In this document: one piece after another, positions 51,301-59,670 of the stretch
Position numbering within the stretch: position 1 is the stretch's first letter
Layout of the letters: every line of letters begins with the position of its first letter
Assembly: GCF_019703515.2 (NCBI RefSeq)
Contig: NC_059368.1
Span: forward strand, 35,614,735 to 35,678,734
Source of the DNA: Myxocyprinus asiaticus
Lineage: Eukaryota; Chordata; Actinopteri; Cypriniformes; Catostomidae
DNA length: 64,000 nt
Direction: 5' to 3'
Program-made: the position numbers and the translations under genes
The notes under the pieces: model-generated
The model's input: only the letters and a program-made list of their open reading frames with translations
Told to the model about the DNA's origin: nothing
Database searches by the model: none

Positions 51301-54300
51301 GGCATAATGATAATTACCACAAAAATGTATTTCGACTCACCCTCCTTTTCTTTAAAAGGGTCATGGAATTGAAAATCAAATTTTCCTTCATATTTAAACA
51401 TTTAAAAGGTAACTGTAGTATAAAAACAATGTTAGTTTCATAACTCAAAACTTCCTCCCCAGTCTAAAAAGAGCATTTACAGTTCCCACCTTTCTGAAAC
51501 ATCTCATTTTGAAAACTGTGTTCGTGACGTCACGAGACATTGCTCAGTTGTATTTACATGCCCCACAATATGTGTCATCGAACCCTTGGATCCTCCCACT
51601 GGTGCTCGGTTTGTATCGTAAACAGAGAGGGAGAGAGACAGGCCTAGTGTGACCAACTATCCCTGAACACCAAAGGGGACCCATCTGGGCTATTTAAAAA
51701 AAAAAAAATTTTTTTTTTGCATATAATATTCATTAGACAGATGTCTTTGACTGTTGTCATGTTTATCACGCCACTTTTAAAAGATGCAGTGTCAAGTTAC
51801 AACTCAGAAAAGAGATGCCATTCAGTTTCATTCAGCTGCTTTGCTTGCTGTTCTTGCGCCCATTTGCGCTATTTTTAATTGTTGGTGTATGTAAACAAGC
51901 ACTAGCTGGACGTCTTTGACCGTTTGGATGCATTTCTGGTGATCTGCGTCTCAGTGCACCTATGTGTGTGCGTCAGGTTTCATAGTGCTATGGACTGTGT
52001 ATGTGCAGCTAAATCAGCATGGACTGCTTGTGAACCAGTCATAATGCGATTCAGGCTTTGCAAAGGAACTGTTATTGAGAAGAATGGGCAAAAGCATGAG
52101 TAAACAGTTTCATTCATGAATATTTCATATGTCATGACTGTTTGATAGTTTATGGTGCTGAGTGTTAACAGTTGTGCTTGAGTGAAGTTTAATATATTCG
52201 GTTGCAATGTGTAAACCCTGTTTATGTGTAAACCCTGAAATGTAGTTTTAAAATTTTGTGGAGCTTGTTCATTCTCTTTCGACTGAGTTTTAAATATGGC
52301 TGAATTTGAGAGGGCTGCACGATGTTAGCCAATCAGAACAGTGGGCGTTTACATTTAAATTTAAAGGAGACGCTGAGGCCAAAACTGAGCGTTTGAGACA
52401 GACGGCCATAGACAGGGTGGAAAATGATCATTTATTACTAAACTATGAGTTTTGGTACAAAAAACTTTAGTGATATTATCAGTGGTTCTCATGGAAGATA
52501 ATAAAATTATACAAAAAAATAGCATTTCATGGCCCCTTTAAAAAACAAAAAAGCAAAAATCTGGGTTCCAGTGAGGCACTTGCAATGGAAGTGAATGGGG
52601 CCAATCCGTAAACAGTAAAATACTCACTGTTTCAAAAGTATAGCAAGAAGATGTAAACAATATGTGTTATCATGATTGTAGTGTGATAAAATCACTTACT
52701 AACCCTTTCTATGTAAAGTTACATACAATTTTACAACTTTTTTACCATGACAAGGTAATGTAAACAAACCCTAAAACCCTAAAATTACTGTAAAAATTAT
52801 GCTTTAAACAACTTTACAGCTCAAATAATATACAAGTTGTAACATAAGAATTCATGTAAGAATGTAATGTAATGTAAAATTATAAAACTTCACATTTCTG
52901 CCTTTAAACCCTCCAAAAATGGCCCCATTCACTTCCAATGTAAGTGCCTCACTGTAACCTCAATTTTTGCTTTTTTTAAAGAGTAGGAGGGATTTTTCAT
53001 GTGCTTATTCTCCAAATTAATGACTGCCCCATCTCCCAAGATACAGAGTCTGGGGCAAAATAAAATTTGAGAGGCCAAAACCTCGCACATAAAACTCTGA
53101 ATCCTCATCCAAAATTCTTGCATCTTAACACATCCCCAAAAAACATGGGTTGTGTCTCCATCTTCTGATTGACATCGCCAGCAGGTGGGTGTGTCTTTAA
53201 GACCAAGTCTATGCAATCTAGAGGGGGTCCAATAGACTCTATGTAAAATCTTAAATTGCATGAGGCGAACCCTTGCGTCTCTGGATGCAGATTTGAAATT
53301 TTTTAGAATCCCAGCCCACTCTCCCTCCTCCAATACCAAATTTAGATCTTTCTCCCATAATCTCTTAAGAGAAGTTAAAGTTCCATCTCCCATACTCTGA
53401 ATTAGTAGGGAGTAATACACCGATGCCTCGTGACCTTTTCCAAAAGCAGTAATCACCACTCCCAGAGTATCTGCCGCTTTAGGAGGGTGTAAACCACTCC
53501 CAAAAACAGTACAGAGCAGGTGGCACAGCTGTAAATACTTATAGAACTGAAATCTAGGAATCCCAAAAAGTTGAACCAAATTTTGAAAGGATCTCAACAC
53601 TCCATTCTCATATAGGTCACCGAGTGTAGTAACCCCCCTCCCAATCCACCCTGACCAGCAAAAAGGGGACTTGTTGATGCATAGTTTGGGGTTCAGCCAT
53701 ATGCTTGAGGCAACATTTAAAAAAATTTCAGAATTAAACAGTCTGGACACCTTTGTGCATACCGAGTTCAAGTGCGAGATAACGGGATGTAACTTAGCTT
53801 CTCCGATTAATTTGATAGAAAGGCTCTGCAGTGGCGAAATAGGGGCAAGAACTTCCTGTTCTATACAGAACCAGGGAGGGGCTCTCTCAGGTGGAAGCGA
53901 CCAATGAGCCAAATGTCTGAGACCGAATGCATAATACTAAAATAAATCTTGGGTAGGCCTAGCCCACCTTTGTCAATCAGCCTATATAACTTATTGAAAT
54001 GTAATTTAGGGGCTTACCATTCCAAATGAAGGGCTTCGCTATGCTATCAAATTGCTTGAAATAAGAGCGGGGGACATCTACAGGGAGAGACTGCAGTAAG
54101 TAATTGAATTTTGGAATACAATTCATTTTAATAACATTAACCTTCCCAATCATAGATAAATGTAATGAAGACCACCTGCCCACATCGCTTGAAAACCGTT
54201 TTATTAAGGGGTCAAAATTAACTCTAAAATACCCAAATACTTAATGCCCTGTTTGAGCCACTGGAAAGCACCCGGCTGGAAAGCCGTTTCTGGGCAGTAT

Positions 54301-57300
54301 GCTGTCAGAGCCAAAGCTTCGGATTTAGACCAATTGATTCTATATCCTGAAAACGTAGAAAAGGAATTAATAATTCTGTGGAGGCAAGGCATAGATCTAC
54401 TGGGGTCAGAGACAAATAATAAAATATCATCTGTGTAAAGCAAGAGTTTATGCGTCATACCTCCCACCACCACCCCTGGAAAATAATCCTCCTTTCTTAT
54501 CGCTGTTGCTAATGGTTCCAGGGCAAGACAGAACAATAATGGGGAAAGAGGGCAACCCTGCCGGGTGCCCCTATCCAGAGTAAAATAATCTGAAATTAGT
54601 CCATTTGTTTGTACCGCCGCTACTGGGTGTCTATAAAGTAACTTAATCCATCCAATAAACGTACTCCCGAACCCATATATTTCCAAAACCTTAAAAAGAT
54701 AATCCCATTCTACCATATCAAATGCCTTTTCGGCGTCAAATGAGATGGCAGCGACCGGAGATTGTTCATTTGCTACTGACCACATGATATTGATGAGACG
54801 CCTAATGTTATCAGAAGTAACCGAATAAACCCCACCTGATCTATATGTATAAGCTATGTCATAACTTAATCGATTAGCCAGAATTTTTGACAAAATTTTT
54901 ACATCTAACTGGATCAGGGAAATTGGATGGTAACTTTTACACTTGCTTGGATCTTTGTCCTTTTTAAGAATCAGACTGATCCGGGCTTGTGTCATGGTTG
55001 GAGGAAGCTTTCCATTCTTTAATAATTCAGTATAAGCTTCTAGCAAAAGTGGAGCCAGTTCTGTAGCATAAGATTTTAAAAACTCAGCAGCAAAGCCGTC
55101 AGGCCCCGGAGCCTTGCCTGTAGGTAAGGCCTTAATAACCTCGCCAAGCTCCTCCAAGGTTATCTCAGAATCAAGAGAATTTTTTTGCTCAGTCGTCAGT
55201 TTAGGGAGATCTAATGGTTCCACAAAGTTTCTAATATCTTCATCAGTAGACGAAGACGTGGAACTATAGAGATCAAAGTAGAATTCTTTAAAAGCATTAT
55301 TAATATCAATGGCCGAGGTAAACATTTCACCACCAGCAGATTTCACTGAGGGAATGGTAGAAAAAGACTCTCTCTGCTTTATATATCTAGCCAAAAGTTT
55401 TGCTGCTTTGTCCCCCGACCCAAAGTATGACTGTCTTGCTCTGAATAGCCAAAACTCCACTTTCTGCGACAAAATAGTATTATATCTGTATTTCAATCGA
55501 GTCAATTCTCTGAGGCCATCGGATGACAAACGGCGCTTCAGCTCTGCTTCGGCATTTTTAATATTTCCTTCCAACTCCAAGAGTTCTCGTGCTTTGGATT
55601 TTTTGATGAATGAGGCATACTGTATGATCCGACCCCTAAGAACCGCCTTAAGTGCCTCCCAAGCCACGCCCACAGAGGATACTGAGGACCAATTGGTCTC
55701 CATATAAACACTGATTTCAGTCTTTAACATTTGTTGGAATTCAGGATTTTGCAAAAGGGACACATTAAGGCACCAACTATATGATTTCTTTTTCTCCGTA
55801 TGTGGCATCACCTCTAAACTCACCAGGGCATGATCTGAGACTAAGATATTTCCAATTGAGCAATCCACAACAGATGAAATGAGGGACTTGGATATAAAAA
55901 AAAATCTATTCTAGAATAAATCTTATGGACTGATGAAAAAAATTTATAGTCTCTACCAGATGGGTTCAAAAGTCTCCAAATATCTGTAAGACCAAGATTT
56001 TTACACATCCTGTGAAGCGTCAGTGTTGCTCTAGGGGGTTTACACACTTTTGCTTCACTATGATCAAGGACTGAATCCATCAAAAGATTAAAGTCTCATA
56101 AAAGCGACTTGAAACATCCCTTCAAGATCTATAAAAAAGCCCTGATCATCAGCGTTAGGCGCATAAATATTAGCCAAAATCAACCTTTGCCCCTGAATTT
56201 CAGCTAAAACAATAATGACTCTTCCTAATTTATCTTTAATCTGTTTGAGACATTTGAATTGTAGATGTTTATAATATAATGACTCCCTTGCTCTTATTTG
56301 AGCCAACACTAAAGAAATGTTATGAGCTGTTATGAGTTCAGCGGATGACGTAATCATTCCAGTGTTCTGTAAATGGCACAAGCTCCAGCCGCTAGACAGA
56401 GCTACCACAAAAAGAAACAAAACCGACATCCCGGTTCCCAGGATGGTCAAGTCAATTCACTCGGAGGCTGCATAAAAGTATATACCATGACTTACTCAAT
56501 TCGTCAACTTATAAAAGACATCCTTTGTGTGAGCATGTAGATATTTTGCGGTCATCCGTAGTGTCCACTCTCAAACTGGCCGGGAACTTCCATGCAAAAG
56601 TAATCTTCCGTCAATGAAAAAGCTTCTTTAAGGAAAGTGTTAGTCACAAAACAAGCTCCAGCCGCTAGGTGGAGCCAACACAAAAAGAAACCAAAATGAT
56701 GCCCAGCTTCCTCAAAAGCCAGAGTAAGTACAGCAAGTCAGACCCACTCACATGAGAAACATCAAATGGTTTACTCACCCATTGATTCAATAAAAGACAT
56801 TGCCTGATTGGGACATGTAAATACTTTGCGACCGTCCTTCGTTTCTATTCTCAGTTTGGCCGGAAACATCGGAGCAAAAGTGATCTTTCGCTGATGTAAG
56901 AGTTTCTTACATTCCTTGAACCGATCGGGTTTCTCTCTTGTCGAACTCGCAAAGTCTGGGAACAAGAAAATATTATGATTCCTCCAAGAGAGCTTCCCTT
57001 TGCTCCTCGCCTGACACAACACAAGATCTTTATCCGATGACCTCAGAAATTTAACCAGAATCGATCGGGGCCTATCTCCCTCAGCAAATCTCCGAGCAGG
57101 GACTCTGTGAGCTCGCTCGATTTCCAGCTTGTGGCCTGTTATGTCGAGCAGACTCGGGAAGAGCTCGTCTTGGAATTTCATCATATCTCTGCCCTCCTCA
57201 TGCTCATGAATTCCAACAATTCTGACGTTATTCCTGCGGCTTCTATTCTCAAGATCTTCAAGCTTTTCAAGAATACGTTCCAGATCAACTTTGGTCGCGG

Positions 57301-58602
57301 GCAGATTAGCGGTTAATTCCCTCTCCGAAGACTCCAAATAATCGATTCGTTTCTTAGCATCTGACACTCTTGTAACTAACTCAGAGAATTTTATTTCCAT
57401 TGCTCCAAGTCAGCAAGAACCTTCGTCATCATCACCGATATGTTGGACAACTGACGCTGGATTCCTTCTCCCGCCACGCCATCCAAATTGAGTCCCCGGT
57501 CTGTAGGCCTGTTGGGGCTTTCATCCTGAACACATAAGTGTCCTTTAATGTCTCCAGAGCCCGATGATTTTGACTTCTTTGCCATGTTTTACCTCAAAGA
57601 GCAAATGTGTAACTGGGTGTATCGAATTTCACCAGATTATAACATGAGAATAATAAAAAAATTTAGCAAAGTGCGCAGAGCTCGTCGTTCACACGTCTGC
57701 TTCTTGCATGGCGTCACGTGAACTTATAGATAAACTTTTAGCTGTACAGGATGATGATGCATCATCCAACATTTTATCAAGGGAAATAAATAGAAACATT
57801 TGCTAATTTTGTTGTCATACCACAAAATTTAAAATTATGAGAAGGGGCCATCTTACCTCACTAATGGTCAAATCAAATATTGTATGTAATTGTTAATTTT
57901 CACAATTTAGTTGAATAATTGAATAACTAAACAATGACAGGTAAATCAAATAACAGAATCCCCCAAGGGTCTAACTTTAACTTGTCACTTCAAAATAAAA
58001 ACAATATTTTTTACTCCAAAATTCTGAATACTTTACTGTGTCCACAGATCCCCCATTAACAAATAGACATAAAAACTTTTAATATCCAACATAATAGAAT
58101 GTCACAGATCACTATTTTCCAATGACCAAAAATTTGATCATTTAACCTCAAAACTGTTTGGATGGAATAAATCTCCCAAATGTTGATATCAGATGAAATA
58201 TCAAGATTAAGAGGAGCACAGCCATTCAATAAAGGTGCTGAGATTAGATTTAGTGCCATCTATGGTCAAGAGGAAAAGTTCATTTTACCCCGGGGTGCGT
58301 CTTCCCCCATTTTACCCTACAATATATAGCCTGCATTAATGGTTATTTGTTTTATTTGTGTACTGTAAAGTGTTTTTCTCTGTATAGTGAAATTGTTTTC
58401 CTACATAGAAATATACATTTAAATGATTTGATATCACGAGAAAAAGGCACCACTGACAGCAGTAAAAAAAAAGACATTTGATATAATTATGGGACACAGT
58501 TGTCCAGCATCTGCGAAGACGAACATCAAAAACTAGCACTGGTGCAATAACATACAGTATTTTTTAAAATTTTAATTGCATGTTAATTTAAATGTGTGTG
58601 TG

Positions 58603-58653
<51 letters not shown>

Positions 58654-59670
58654 TTTTTTCATTTAGCAGGGAAATAAATTTACAGTGGCACTGTTAATGT
58701 TAATGTTATGTTAATGGTTCCTCCAGGGATGCTTGTGCATTAGCATTAGACACTGGAAATGTCCCGCCCCTTACTGAAATGGAAAATATAATTGGTCAGC
58801 AAATATCCAATCATGTCTAAAAGGAACGTTCTGATTATTGGATCAGTTTAGTCGGACTGTCTGCCTCCCGCAGCTCTGTGCGCGTTTAGGGAGAATCTCT
58901 GTACACTTTACAAAAAAAAAAAAAAAAACAACACAGTTCACTCAATGGTGCTGCGGCATTGCGTTAGTAGATTGAAAAAGTTCTGGGTCAAAAGCCTACT
59001 CGTTGTTCTGGCGGCCACACGTATCATCAATTATTTTAGGTGGGCATACCCAAATCCCAAGAAAGATAGGTGGCTGCGTATGCCCAAGACTACATTACCA
59101 GTTTTTGTTCGTTTTGTACATTTTGCAACATCCTAAAACTTTGTTTATCTCCAGGCTGAAATTAAATGTTGAATCCCAGATTTTCATTGTGGTCTCTGAC
59201 CTTTGGACCCCACTGTGTGCTCTATTCTGGCATACTAAATAGTACGGGTAGTATGTAAATTGAGATTCACCCCAGATCTTCATGGCCATGTTTGGAGTGG
59301 AATACTTGCTTACAACTGAATATTAAGCAGTCTCTACTCTCTCATTCAATCAGATACCTATGTGAAGTTGACAATGCTGGATTCCAAAGGGAAGGAGATG
59401 TCCAAGTGTAAAACCTCAGTATGCCGTGGTCAGCCCAACCCCACCTACAAAGAGACGTTTGTCTTCCAGGTGGCACTGTTCCAGCTTTCTGAGGTGACCC
59501 TACAGGTGTCGGTGTACAGTCGACGGAGCAGCATGAAAAGGAGAGAACGGGTGGGCTGGGTCACTTTGGGCCTCAACAGCACCGCAGAGGAACAAGTGGA
59601 ACATTGGACCCAAATGAAAGAATCAGAGGGACAGCAGGTCTGCCAGTGGCACACGCTCCTCGCCTCATGA
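31577..59670 (+). CDS. syt14: Synaptotagmin-14, complete 8-exon gene
   Basis: Membrane-trafficking C2 protein of the Ca2+-independent SYT14/SYT16 group. Eight exons with GT-AG introns join in phase (lengths 13, 48, 150, 150, 233, 438, 181, 317 nt) to 509 residues; mammalian SYT14 is about 555. The N terminus [20 protein letters not shown] matches the SYT14 start pattern. One membrane segment is at about residues 24-45. An acidic linker contains [14 protein letters not shown] and [15 protein letters not shown]2A is at about 212-340 and C2B at about 366-509. Both lack the usual Asp ligands for Ca2+. ATG is at 31577 and TGA at 59668. Introns total 26.6 kb and are packed with transposons. The family is certain; whether it is the a or b fish copy is not decidable here. 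Confidence 0.93.
32104..32133. repeat. Poly(T) tract
   Basis: About 24 consecutive T after GTGTT; simple repeat just before MITE family B. Confidence 0.9.
32172..32441. mobile_element. MITE family B, complete copy
   Basis: Ends CAGATAGCACACGTACATC and GACATACGTGTGCTATCAGGG are inverted. Internal blocks (GATCAGATTTACAAACAATC; ATCTGCTGAATG) are shared with 7640-10003 and 21066-21345. Extra family sequence continues to about 32505 (GATCTAAAACAGAC). Confidence 0.8.
32737..32838 (+). other. Small open frame with EWCYAP peptide in syt14 intron 2
   Basis: Reads [18 protein letters not shown], then [15 protein letters not shown] and TGA. An acceptor-like GACTGTGACAG ends at 32720, so the frame could belong to an exon starting at 32721. 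The peptide EWCYAP recurs in the 40752 exon, and the two 18-nt segments differ only at third codon positions. There is no good donor before the stop. Confidence 0.35.
32853..32906. repeat. (GT)n(GA)n compound microsatellite
   Basis: About 12 GT units followed by about 13 GA units. Confidence 0.95.
33120..33167 (+). CDS. syt14: syt14 exon 2 (48-nt microexon)
   Basis: The acceptor TTTTCTGTCTGCAG precedes it; the donor GTGAGT follows at 33168. It codes [16 protein letters not shown] (residues 5-20), the Cys-containing N-terminal segment before the membrane span. It is too short to be found as a standalone open frame; recognised from splice sites and SYT14 similarity. Confidence 0.88.
33696..33905. 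mobile_element. Short palindromic MITE related to family A
   Basis: GGGCTAGTTCACCCAAAAGTGAAAATTCTGTCATCA at the left mirrors TGATGACAGAATTTTCATTCTTGGGTGAACTAT at the right. Confidence 0.8.
33951..34235. repeat. Repeat fragment and CCTAGCAACCA minisatellite
   Basis: GGCAAGTTTATTTATATAGCACATTTCATACACA (33957 on) is a common fish repeat tail. It is followed by about six units of AGAACACC(T/C)(T/A)AGCAACCA (34080-34235). The unit core is like that in the 4440-6895 arrays. Confidence 0.65.
34253..34655. mobile_element. Repeat family C, copy 1
   Basis: Contains CCATGGCAACATTTTTGCAAAACGAAAT, CAGTTCCCTATGGCGCC, AAATGCACAGTTGTTGTAGCGCC and CACCAGGAAACTGCGGCG. A related, longer copy in the opposite direction is at 59905-60575. 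Confidence 0.65.
34660..35410. other. syt14 intron 2, nothing recognised
   Basis: No coding similarity, no clear inverted ends. A G/A-rich stretch at 34860-35110 has no long open frame. Confidence 0.5.
35416..35754. mobile_element. hAT MITE in intron 2
   Basis: AGTGTTTCTCAACTGGTT at the left pairs with AACCAGTTGAGAACCACTG at the right. Flanks TCTAATGT and TCTATTGT match at 7 of 8 bases. Confidence 0.8.
36163..36315. mobile_element. 153-bp hAT MITE
   Basis: TAGGGTTGCCACC and AAAGTGGCAACCCTA are inverted ends, flanked by a perfect 8-bp duplication GGTGCACT (36155-36162, 36316-36323). Internal GTCCCATATTTAA repeats are present. Confidence 0.9.
36358..36748. mobile_element. Probable 391-bp solo LTR
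   Basis: Starts TGTAACG and ends CTGTGACA. Flanks ATAGG and ATAAG match at 4 of 5. Internal short repeats GCTGGAGTGGAACAAAC (36434, 36491). It separates two parts of the Tc1 remnant that would otherwise be adjacent. Confidence 0.55.
37122..38812. mobile_element. 1.7-kb hAT-like element just upstream of exon 3
   Basis: TAGTGTTTCCCAACCACTG (left) pairs with AAAGGTTGGGAAACACTGA (right). Flanks GAGTAGAT and AAGTAGAT match at 7 of 8. No transposase frame. An internal duplication of about 100-190 bp exists (37848 and 38036, both TTATTGAAACTCA...ATTATT). Confidence 0.8.
38901..39050 (+). CDS. syt14: syt14 exon 3 (transmembrane exon)
   Basis: A (CT)n-rich acceptor ends CTTTCCTCAG. It codes [14 protein letters not shown] and on through [15 protein letters not shown], the single membrane helix, to FNKGLQ; donor GTAAAT at 39051. 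Phase 1 in and out, 150 nt. A hAT insertion ends only 88 bp upstream. Confidence 0.93.
39357..39468. mobile_element. Short MITE with GGTTGCCAA ends
   Basis: GGTTGCCAATTTTACGGG at the left and ACAGTTGGCAACCCTA at the right are inverted; the same end type is seen at 36163-36315. Confidence 0.65.
39475..39722. mobile_element. 248-bp palindromic MITE with TA duplication
   Basis: CCCTTACCAAAAATC pairs with GATTTTCGTAAGGG. Inner arms (CATGCAAATGAG; CTCATTTGCATG) also pair. TA flanks both ends. Confidence 0.8.
39723..40740. other. Intron 3 upstream of the alternative exon
   Basis: No coding similarity. It holds TATATAATAGG near 40401 and ATATATAAAATATG near 40612 as possible core promoter elements for the 40752 exon. 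No repeat ends were recognised in 40100-40740, so this may be unique sequence. Confidence 0.4.
40612..40640 (+). promoter_or_regulatory. Possible TATA box for the alternative exon
   Basis: ATATATAAAATATG lies about 135 bp before the 40752 ATG. Alternatively the exon is spliced in at TCTTTAACAG (ends 40710) behind an upstream non-coding exon. Confidence 0.3.
40752..41715 (+). CDS. Candidate alternative first coding exon of syt14
   Basis: A 340-codon open frame in syt14 intron 3. ATG at 40752 has good context (AGCAATGG); an in-frame TAG at 40725 closes the frame upstream. Residues about 10-58 ([20 protein letters not shown] onward) look like an amphipathic helix. Then come basic and acidic stretches: [12 protein letters not shown], a Glu-rich coiled-coil-like segment ([20 protein letters not shown]), [16 protein letters not shown], a long Asp/Glu/Ser/Asn-rich tail and [12 protein letters not shown]. 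Two donors, AAG|GTAAAG after 41709 and AAAG|GTGAGA after 41715, both leave phase 1, as exon 4 requires. The joined protein would be about 758-760 residues with no membrane span. I do not recognise the domain. Confidence 0.7.
42583..42732 (+). CDS. syt14: syt14 exon 4 (acidic linker)
   Basis: Acceptor TTTCTTTTGTTAG, donor GTGAGA at 42733. It codes [20 protein letters not shown] ... CSSEASADQ, aligned with the SSSESEDEA and SSEASIDEG blocks of SYT14. Phase 1 in and out, so it can also accept the alternative exon at 40752. Confidence 0.92.
43471..44475 (+). pseudogene. Tc1-like transposase, frameshifted
   Basis: [20 protein letters not shown] begins the N-terminal helix-turn-helix region, which continues through a GRPKLL hinge-like block. 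The first catalytic motif is [10 protein letters not shown] frameshift near 43975 moves to the frame with [17 protein letters not shown]. The second catalytic block reads [11 protein letters not shown], with Asn where the family has Asp. The third, SPDLNPIE, keeps Glu but is followed at once by a stop (44309-44311). Besides the frame breaks, loss of the second Asp would abolish catalysis. Confidence 0.85.
44463..44583. mobile_element. Short insertion in the Tc1 element
   Basis: CACTGGGT occurs at both edges (44463-44470, 44576-44583) like an 8-bp duplication. The inner sequence has a G-run and GGATTTAGGCATGGACAACA on the minus strand, a pattern of another repeat family. Confidence 0.5.
45402..45634 (+). 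CDS. syt14: syt14 exon 5 (Pro-rich/acidic linker)
   Basis: Acceptor TCTCACTATTTAG, donor GTGAGC at 45635. It codes [20 protein letters not shown], a Ser/Glu-rich run ([19 protein letters not shown]) and [18 protein letters not shown]. The LQPPPY and [13 protein letters not shown] blocks are hallmarks of this family. Phase 1 in, 0 out. Confidence 0.95.
45635..47901. other. syt14 intron 5, degraded repeats
   Basis: Contains poly(T) at 45958-45978. A repeat with GAACCGGTT-like and GTTTTCGTTTCTTGGAAC segments (46620-47790) ends in GATTCTCAACCCTA like a hAT terminus, but I cannot place its left end. No coding similarity. Confidence 0.45.
47902..48339 (+). CDS. syt14: syt14 exon 6 (C2A domain)
   Basis: Acceptor TTTTCTCCAATAG, donor GTGAGC at 48340, 146 codons, phase 0. 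It codes [20 protein letters not shown] through [28 protein letters not shown] and [20 protein letters not shown]. The whole C2A is in one exon. In Ca2+-binding synaptotagmins the first loop has D...DPYV; here it reads STGNISWQV, so the ligands are absent. A (TG)n run starts 13 bp into the intron. Confidence 0.96.
48352..48392. repeat. (TG)n microsatellite
   Basis: About 19 TG units starting 13 bp after the exon 6 donor. Confidence 0.95.
48720..49257 (-). mobile_element. Internally deleted Tc1-like element
   Basis: The right end GGTGTACCTAATAAAGTGGTCACTGAGTGTA is the terminal repeat of a common fish Tc1 relative. The minus-strand frame 48827-49183 gives [40 protein letters not shown] and [20 protein letters not shown], the transposase DNA-binding half. 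The catalytic half is missing, though GTAGCCCATCCGCCTCAAGG (48770) is a remnant of its end. Confidence 0.8.
49471..49651 (+). CDS. syt14: syt14 exon 7 (linker and start of C2B)
   Basis: Acceptor ACTGTTCTGCAG, donor GTAAGA at 49652. It codes [15 protein letters not shown], then [20 protein letters not shown] and IKGSHFKN, the first C2B strands; phase 0 in, 1 out. A Kolobok-like element begins 27 bp after the donor. Confidence 0.95.
49679..50858 (-). mobile_element. Kolobok-like element with THAP gene, intron 7
   Basis: Ends AGGAGACCTATTATGCCCC and GCATAATAGGTCCCCTT are inverted. TTAA flanks both sides (49675-49678, 50859-50862). A TTAA target plus a THAP-domain gene points to Kolobok. 1,180 bp, so the transposase core is absent. 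Confidence 0.75.
50243..50620 (-). CDS. THAP-domain protein fragment of the Kolobok-like element
   Basis: 125 residues, open. The zinc-coordinating C2CH pattern is visible: CSVVGC, then [13 protein letters not shown] about 40 residues later. Also [13 protein letters not shown] (with the conserved Trp) and [20 protein letters not shown], the position of the usual AVPT-like end of the domain. THAP domains bind DNA; in transposases they contact element ends. No catalytic domain follows, so this is a DNA-binding remnant unless it is spliced. The start is uncertain. Confidence 0.65.
   Translation of the reverse strand: MINTQSAMFFRTGAATVRRIISQLRKRHKCSVVGCKSEHKILHVLPASEPLKTQWTSFVFEENVPQNIPKFVYVCANHFTPDCFVNEGQYKAGFSKNLTLKHGSVLTVRVPALYPEDVSIALYIL
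51249..52980. mobile_element. Palindromic MITE family D, copy 1 (nested and truncated)
   Basis: AAAGGAATATTCCGGGTTCAAT and CAAGTTAAGCTCAATC at the left; CAGTGAGGCACTTGCAATGG and its mirror CCATTCACTTCCAATGTAAG further in. The right end is missing, replaced by the L1. It hosts the TTAA element at 51356-52537. A complete copy is at 61488-62275. Confidence 0.75.
51356..52537. mobile_element. TTAA-flanked element inside MITE family D
   Basis: AAGGGTCATGGAATT (left) and ATTTCATGGCCCCT (right) are inverted. TTAA at 51352-51355 and 52538-52541. 1,182 bp, non-coding. Kolobok or piggyBac type by its target site. Confidence 0.75.
52985..54183 (-). pseudogene. LINE ORF2 C-terminal part
   Basis: [20 protein letters not shown], then KPFIWNGKP (53977-54183); after another shift near 53960, [20 protein letters not shown] onward (to 52929). 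It includes the cysteine block [19 protein letters not shown], the Cys/His motif found at the L1/Tx1 ORF2 end. Confidence 0.8.
54204..55868 (-). pseudogene. LINE ORF2 reverse transcriptase
   Basis: A 554-codon open frame. RT motifs: [80 protein letters not shown] and the catalytic [12 protein letters not shown] (YTDD where FADD is more usual). Between NRLS and [13 protein letters not shown] the sequence is altered compared with the usual DQVGFI/RGR block. The frame ends early at GILELILTP by frameshift near 54205. Confidence 0.9.
55841..56450 (-). pseudogene. LINE ORF2 endonuclease, partly deleted
   Basis: [21 protein letters not shown] (from 56200) and FFIDLEG are endonuclease blocks; MDSVLDHSE and [20 protein letters not shown] (55900-56050) follow in another frame. 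The first ~60 residues, with the catalytic QETH motif, are replaced by unrelated sequence starting [10 protein letters not shown], so nuclease activity is lost. Confidence 0.75.
56335..56900. repeat. ~300-bp tandem duplication of the ORF1 3' end
   Basis: CAAGCTCCAGCCGCTAG(A/G) occurs at 56379 and 56651, and both copies continue with matching blocks (ACAAAAAGAAAC; AAAAGACAT; CTGGCCGG / TTGGCCGG; GCAAAAGT(A/G)ATCTT). The second unit overlaps the ORF1 C terminus. Confidence 0.7.
56771..57585 (-). pseudogene. LINE ORF1 (coiled coil and RNA-binding protein)
   Basis: [20 protein letters not shown] starts at 57585. A stop after LADLEQWK (57391) separates it from the main part, 56771-57400. That part has a coiled coil ([20 protein letters not shown] ... 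[20 protein letters not shown]), then the RRM-like core ([21 protein letters not shown]) and [20 protein letters not shown] at the C-terminal domain. This is the L1 ORF1p layout: trimeric, nucleic-acid chaperone. One in-frame TAA is the main lesion. Confidence 0.85.
57723..59353. other. End of syt14 intron 7
   Basis: AT-rich sequence without recognised genes. An (AT)n microsatellite lies at 58601-58647, and a poly(A) run at 58912-58928. A CACGTATCATCAA-containing open frame at 58945-59136 is short and unsupported. Confidence 0.5.
58601..58647. repeat. (AT)n microsatellite
   Basis: About 22 AT units. Confidence 0.95.
59354..59670 (+). CDS. syt14: syt14 exon 8 (C2B and stop)
   Basis: Acceptor CTCATTCAATCAG. 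It codes [20 protein letters not shown], then [34 protein letters not shown] and ends [16 protein letters not shown] with TGA. The WHTLL end is the conserved synaptotagmin C terminus. The intron before it is 9.7 kb, mostly transposons. Confidence 0.96.

Larger units (their letters stand above)
52980..57722 (-). mobile_element. L1/Tx1-type LINE in syt14 intron 7
   Basis: Nearly complete and antisense to syt14. The 5' end is near 57722 (GTTCACGTGACGCCATGC on the minus strand); ORF1 and then ORF2 follow. Frame breaks and an endonuclease deletion make it dead. No target duplication was identified. Confidence 0.85.

Noticed and set aside
55309..55707. 132-codon plus-strand frame
   Set aside because: Antisense of the LINE RT open frame.
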